This document shows positions 6,129 through 8,401 of a stretch of 8,401 nucleotides of DNA, one piece after another. A program made the position numbers and the translations under genes. Source of the stretch: Candidatus Zipacnadia bacterium. Lineage in GTDB: Bacteria; Armatimonadota; Zipacnadia; Zipacnadales; Zipacnadaceae. Each line of letters begins with the position of its first letter. The first letter of the stretch is position 1. The stretch spans positions 1 through 8,401 of the forward strand of contig JALGTI010000117.1 of the NCBI GenBank assembly GCA_029821455.1, in the 5' to 3' direction. A model generated the notes under the pieces. That model saw nothing but the letters and a program-made list of their open reading frames with translations, was not told the origin of the DNA and made no database searches.

Positions 6129-8401
6129 GTGAGATTAGCAATTTCAGTAGTTGTTCTGGCACTTGTTTTGGCAAGCGGCGTACTTGCCGGCGGGGACGGC
6201 ATCCTGGTTGTCCCCGATGAGGAGGGAAACTTTGAATACGTTGATGATTTCAGTACCCCCAAGTTTCTGCTCGACGCCTTTGTGCGCAATCTCGGAGCTG
6301 ACCAATGGCAAAGCGGGTCTATCACTAACTGTGGCCCCAACAGGAGGCGTACGCTGACCTACCGGTTCCACGGGGAGCGATTGATAAGCACCGTTGAGGT
6401 CGAGGTGCAGCAGACTGCCAACGCTGGCAATCTCGGCGGCCGCAATATGCTGTACCTGTCTCTCAACGGCCTGGACTGGAGGCTGGTGGCAAACAGCAGG
6501 GAGCAGGAGGCCGACCACAACGGCTGGCAGCGTGAACCCCTAACGCTAACGCCGGAGCAAGCTGCGGACTTCATCGGCCACACAGAGGTCTGGGTTCGCG
6601 TGGTGCTCGACAACTACTGCGGCCTGAAGACCAGCACCTCCAATATCGTCAGCCAGTTTCGAGTGAAGCTCAGCCTCGGCGAGTCCCCGCCTCTCGGCAC
6701 TGACGTGCAGGCAAGCAAGCGCGCCGCGTGGGGCGAGCTCCGACGCAGGGCGGGCTGGCGCAGCATCACGCTCGACTGGGCCGACCCGCCGGATCAAAGA
6801 GCGCCACATTACTACGAAGATTCTGACGGTTGGCTGCAGCAGCCGGGCGCTAATCCCAACCTAATGACGGATGAAGCCGACGGCTTTCCGGTTCGGTGCA
6901 CCTATACGAGCACGAAGCGTTCGCCGCTCTCTCTGGCCACGTTCGTCAAGACCCCTCGCACCAGGGGGCCACTGATGGCGAGGATTACCGTCCGCGCCAG
7001 TCAGGATTCGTCGCGCAAGATGAATGTGCTGTGGGATGGCGCGCTACTGCAGACCTTTGATGTAGCCAGCTACTTCGATACTGACAAAGTTTTCTTTGTG
7101 GAAGTACCCGGGCCCCACAGCGCCGGTGCTCACGAGCTACGCATCGCTGGAGGCGACTCTGGTTCAGTCCTCGTCAGACAGATTACTATGGCCGGTCCGA
7201 GCCGGCTGACCTGGGCAGAGAAGCCGAAGCTACCGGAGAACGGCTCACTGGAAGTGCTCAGCGCCTACTATATGCCAGACCCGGAACCAGCGGCTGACTC
7301 CCAGGCTGTCGAAGGCCGTCATAAGACACGGGAAGCAGGTCTAATCTTCGCGGGCCTGCAGCGGATGTACAAGGAACACGCCGACTTCGGTGCGGTACGT
7401 GTCGTGGTACGAAACAATGGCAAAGTACCCGTTCGCATCGCTAATACGTTAACTTTTAACGGCAAACCGGTGGAAGAAAGCTATGTTGACTTCGTTACCA
7501 GCGATTGGGATGCACGGGGCGTAGTGTGGTATCGTGTGCGTCCTCGCCTGCTTGAGCCAGGCCAGTGCGGGCAGGTCTACATTCGTTTCCGCCGCCGACC
7601 CGCCGGGCATCATGCTTCAGTGACCATCAATCTTGAGAACGGCAAACCCGTCAAGGTGCGAATCTCGTACGAGAAACCCGCTATGATGATTGATTATGTG
7701 AGCACCGGCAAGGCGATGGATACCTTATACGTTTATGTGCGCCGCTCTGGGGACACGGAGGCTGGCAACGTCACCGAGTTAGCCCTCGACGGCAAGATCG
7801 TACGGGACGCTGAAATCTATGGCGCCGACTTTCCCGGCGGTATTGCCCTGGTTGTGGCGAGGCTGCCCCGCGCGCTCACGCCCTCAGAATACCACGTAGT
7901 TGGTGTCAGGACTGATTCCCAGATCACAACGGCTGCACAATTCCGCGTGCTATCCTGGATGTTTCCACGAAGCTCCATCCAGGTCCGACCGGAGCTGTGC
8001 AAGGAAACGCACATGAACCTGACAATGTGGGTTGAACAGGCCCTTGAGACCTGTGAGGAGCACGATATCTACACGACCACCACGAAAGTCTTTGATTTGC
8101 ACCCACGTGTGGCCTACGTGATGGGACCCGACGAGCCGGACGCCCACGACAATCGTGGAGGTGGATATGCCAGGGGATTGGGCTATCACGCCCGTATGCT
8201 GGCCGACTCAGGCTGGCAGGAGTTGATCGAACATCAAGCACCTGGAGTGCCCACCTGGATTATTATGAATGGCACGACCCGGCCGCTAAACTGGGGAGTG
8301 TACGGACAGTTCGCCGACATCAGTTGCTTCGATCCCTACCCAGTTAACTTCTACGCCGCTGACCACGCCTACGTACGCGAAAGTCTGGATTACGCGCGGC
8401 A
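6129..8401 (+). CDS. Secreted multidomain protein: beta-sandwich modules plus glycoside-hydrolase-like TIM barrel (3' end beyond window)
   Basis: The open frame runs from GTG at 6129 to the right edge (757 codons visible). Residues 1-20 form a signal peptide (MRLAISVVVLALVLASGVLA) without a lipobox. About 37-182 is a beta-sandwich (NMLYLSLNGLDWRLV, SQFRVKLSLGE). About 225-355 looks like a second binding module (HYYEDSDGWLQ, HELRIAGGDSGSVLVRQI). About 415-515 is an Ig-like module (VRVVVRNNGKVPVRIAN ... ASVTINLENG), and 518-607 another sandwich. From about 609 the sequence resembles a clan-A glycoside hydrolase barrel: VAYVMGPDEPDAHD (661-674) places a candidate acid/base Glu at 669, and QFADISCFDPYP (727-738) fits the next strands. 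The nucleophile region would lie beyond the window. The segment before the DEP motif is unusually short for strands 1-3. It is divergent from the pseudopilin gene across a 193-bp spacer. The exact family and substrate are unknown to me; a non-catalytic glycan-binding role is possible. Confidence 0.72.
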   Translation, partial: MRLAISVVVLALVLASGVLAGGDGILVVPDEEGNFEYVDDFSTPKFLLDAFVRNLGADQWQSGSITNCGPNRRRTLTYRFHGERLISTVEVEVQQTANAGNLGGRNMLYLSLNGLDWRLVANSREQEADHNGWQREPLTLTPEQAADFIGHTEVWVRVVLDNYCGLKTSTSNIVSQFRVKLSLGESPPLGTDVQASKRAAWGELRRRAGWRSITLDWADPPDQRAPHYYEDSDGWLQQPGANPNLMTDEADGFPVRCTYTSTKRSPLSLATFVKTPRTRGPLMARITVRASQDSSRKMNVLWDGALLQTFDVASYFDTDKVFFVEVPGPHSAGAHELRIAGGDSGSVLVRQITMAGPSRLTWAEKPKLPENGSLEVLSAYYMPDPEPAADSQAVEGRHKTREAGLIFAGLQRMYKEHADFGAVRVVVRNNGKVPVRIANTLTFNGKPVEESYVDFVTSDWDARGVVWYRVRPRLLEPGQCGQVYIRFRRRPAGHHASVTINLENGKPVKVRISYEKPAMMIDYVSTGKAMDTLYVYVRRSGDTEAGNVTELALDGKIVRDAEIYGADFPGGIALVVARLPRALTPSEYHVVGVRTDSQITTAAQFRVLSWMFPRSSIQVRPELCKETHMNLTMWVEQALETCEEHDIYTTTTKVFDLHPRVAYVMGPDEPDAHDNRGGGYARGLGYHARMLADSGWQELIEHQAPGVPTWIIMNGTTRPLNWGVYGQFADISCFDPYPVNFYAADHAYVRESLDYAR

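Noticed and set aside
5936..6340. N-terminal extension of the pseudopilin frame up to a start at 6340
   Set aside because: The prepilin leader MKYAPHCG must be at the N-terminus, and GGAGG precedes ATG 5935. The extension would also cover the promoter and run antisense to the start of the divergent gene.

Overview
The window reads as chromosome of a GC-rich, diderm, probably saccharolytic bacterium. All four recognisable genes encode exported or envelope proteins: a predicted outer-membrane beta-barrel, two large secreted multidomain proteins of glycoside-hydrolase type, and a type II secretion (GspG-type) pseudopilin. There is no tRNA, rRNA, transposase, phage gene or CRISPR array. The combination of large secreted hydrolase-like proteins, barrels with 'G-x-DY-x-x-DY-x-x-G' modules and interspersed palindromic repeats reminds me of uncultured lineages such as Armatimonadota, but that is a guess. 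No phylogenetic marker gene is present.

Layout. Three genes lie on the minus strand and are read from right to left: the pseudopilin (5935 to 5474), a 1018-residue GH42-like secreted protein (5123 to 2067), and the beta-barrel protein (1961, running off the left edge). The last two are separated by 105 bp and could share a transcript. The pseudopilin and the GH42-like gene are separated by 350 bp packed with nested palindromes and two near-identical 40-bp repeats. On the plus strand a divergent gene starts with GTG at 6129 and runs off the right edge. It encodes a secreted protein with several beta-sandwich modules followed by a TIM-barrel-like segment. The 193-bp divergent spacer carries a near-consensus sigma70-type promoter for the minus strand (TTGCCA, 17-nt spacer, TATAAT), whose -10 box is almost symmetric.

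How the parts may work together (inference). The two large proteins have signal peptides and no lipobox or obvious anchor, so they should enter the periplasm through Sec. A type II system containing the pseudopilin could then carry them across the outer membrane. The barrel protein would sit in that membrane. No other secretion gene is visible, so the pseudopilin looks like an orphan or accessory paralogue. In the GH42-like protein, both positions where I expect catalytic carboxylates look altered. It may therefore bind rather than cleave glycans. No complete new system can be shown from this window. The points most worth following up are the altered active site, the palindrome cluster, the symmetric divergent promoter, and the orphan pseudopilin among secreted glycan-acting proteins.
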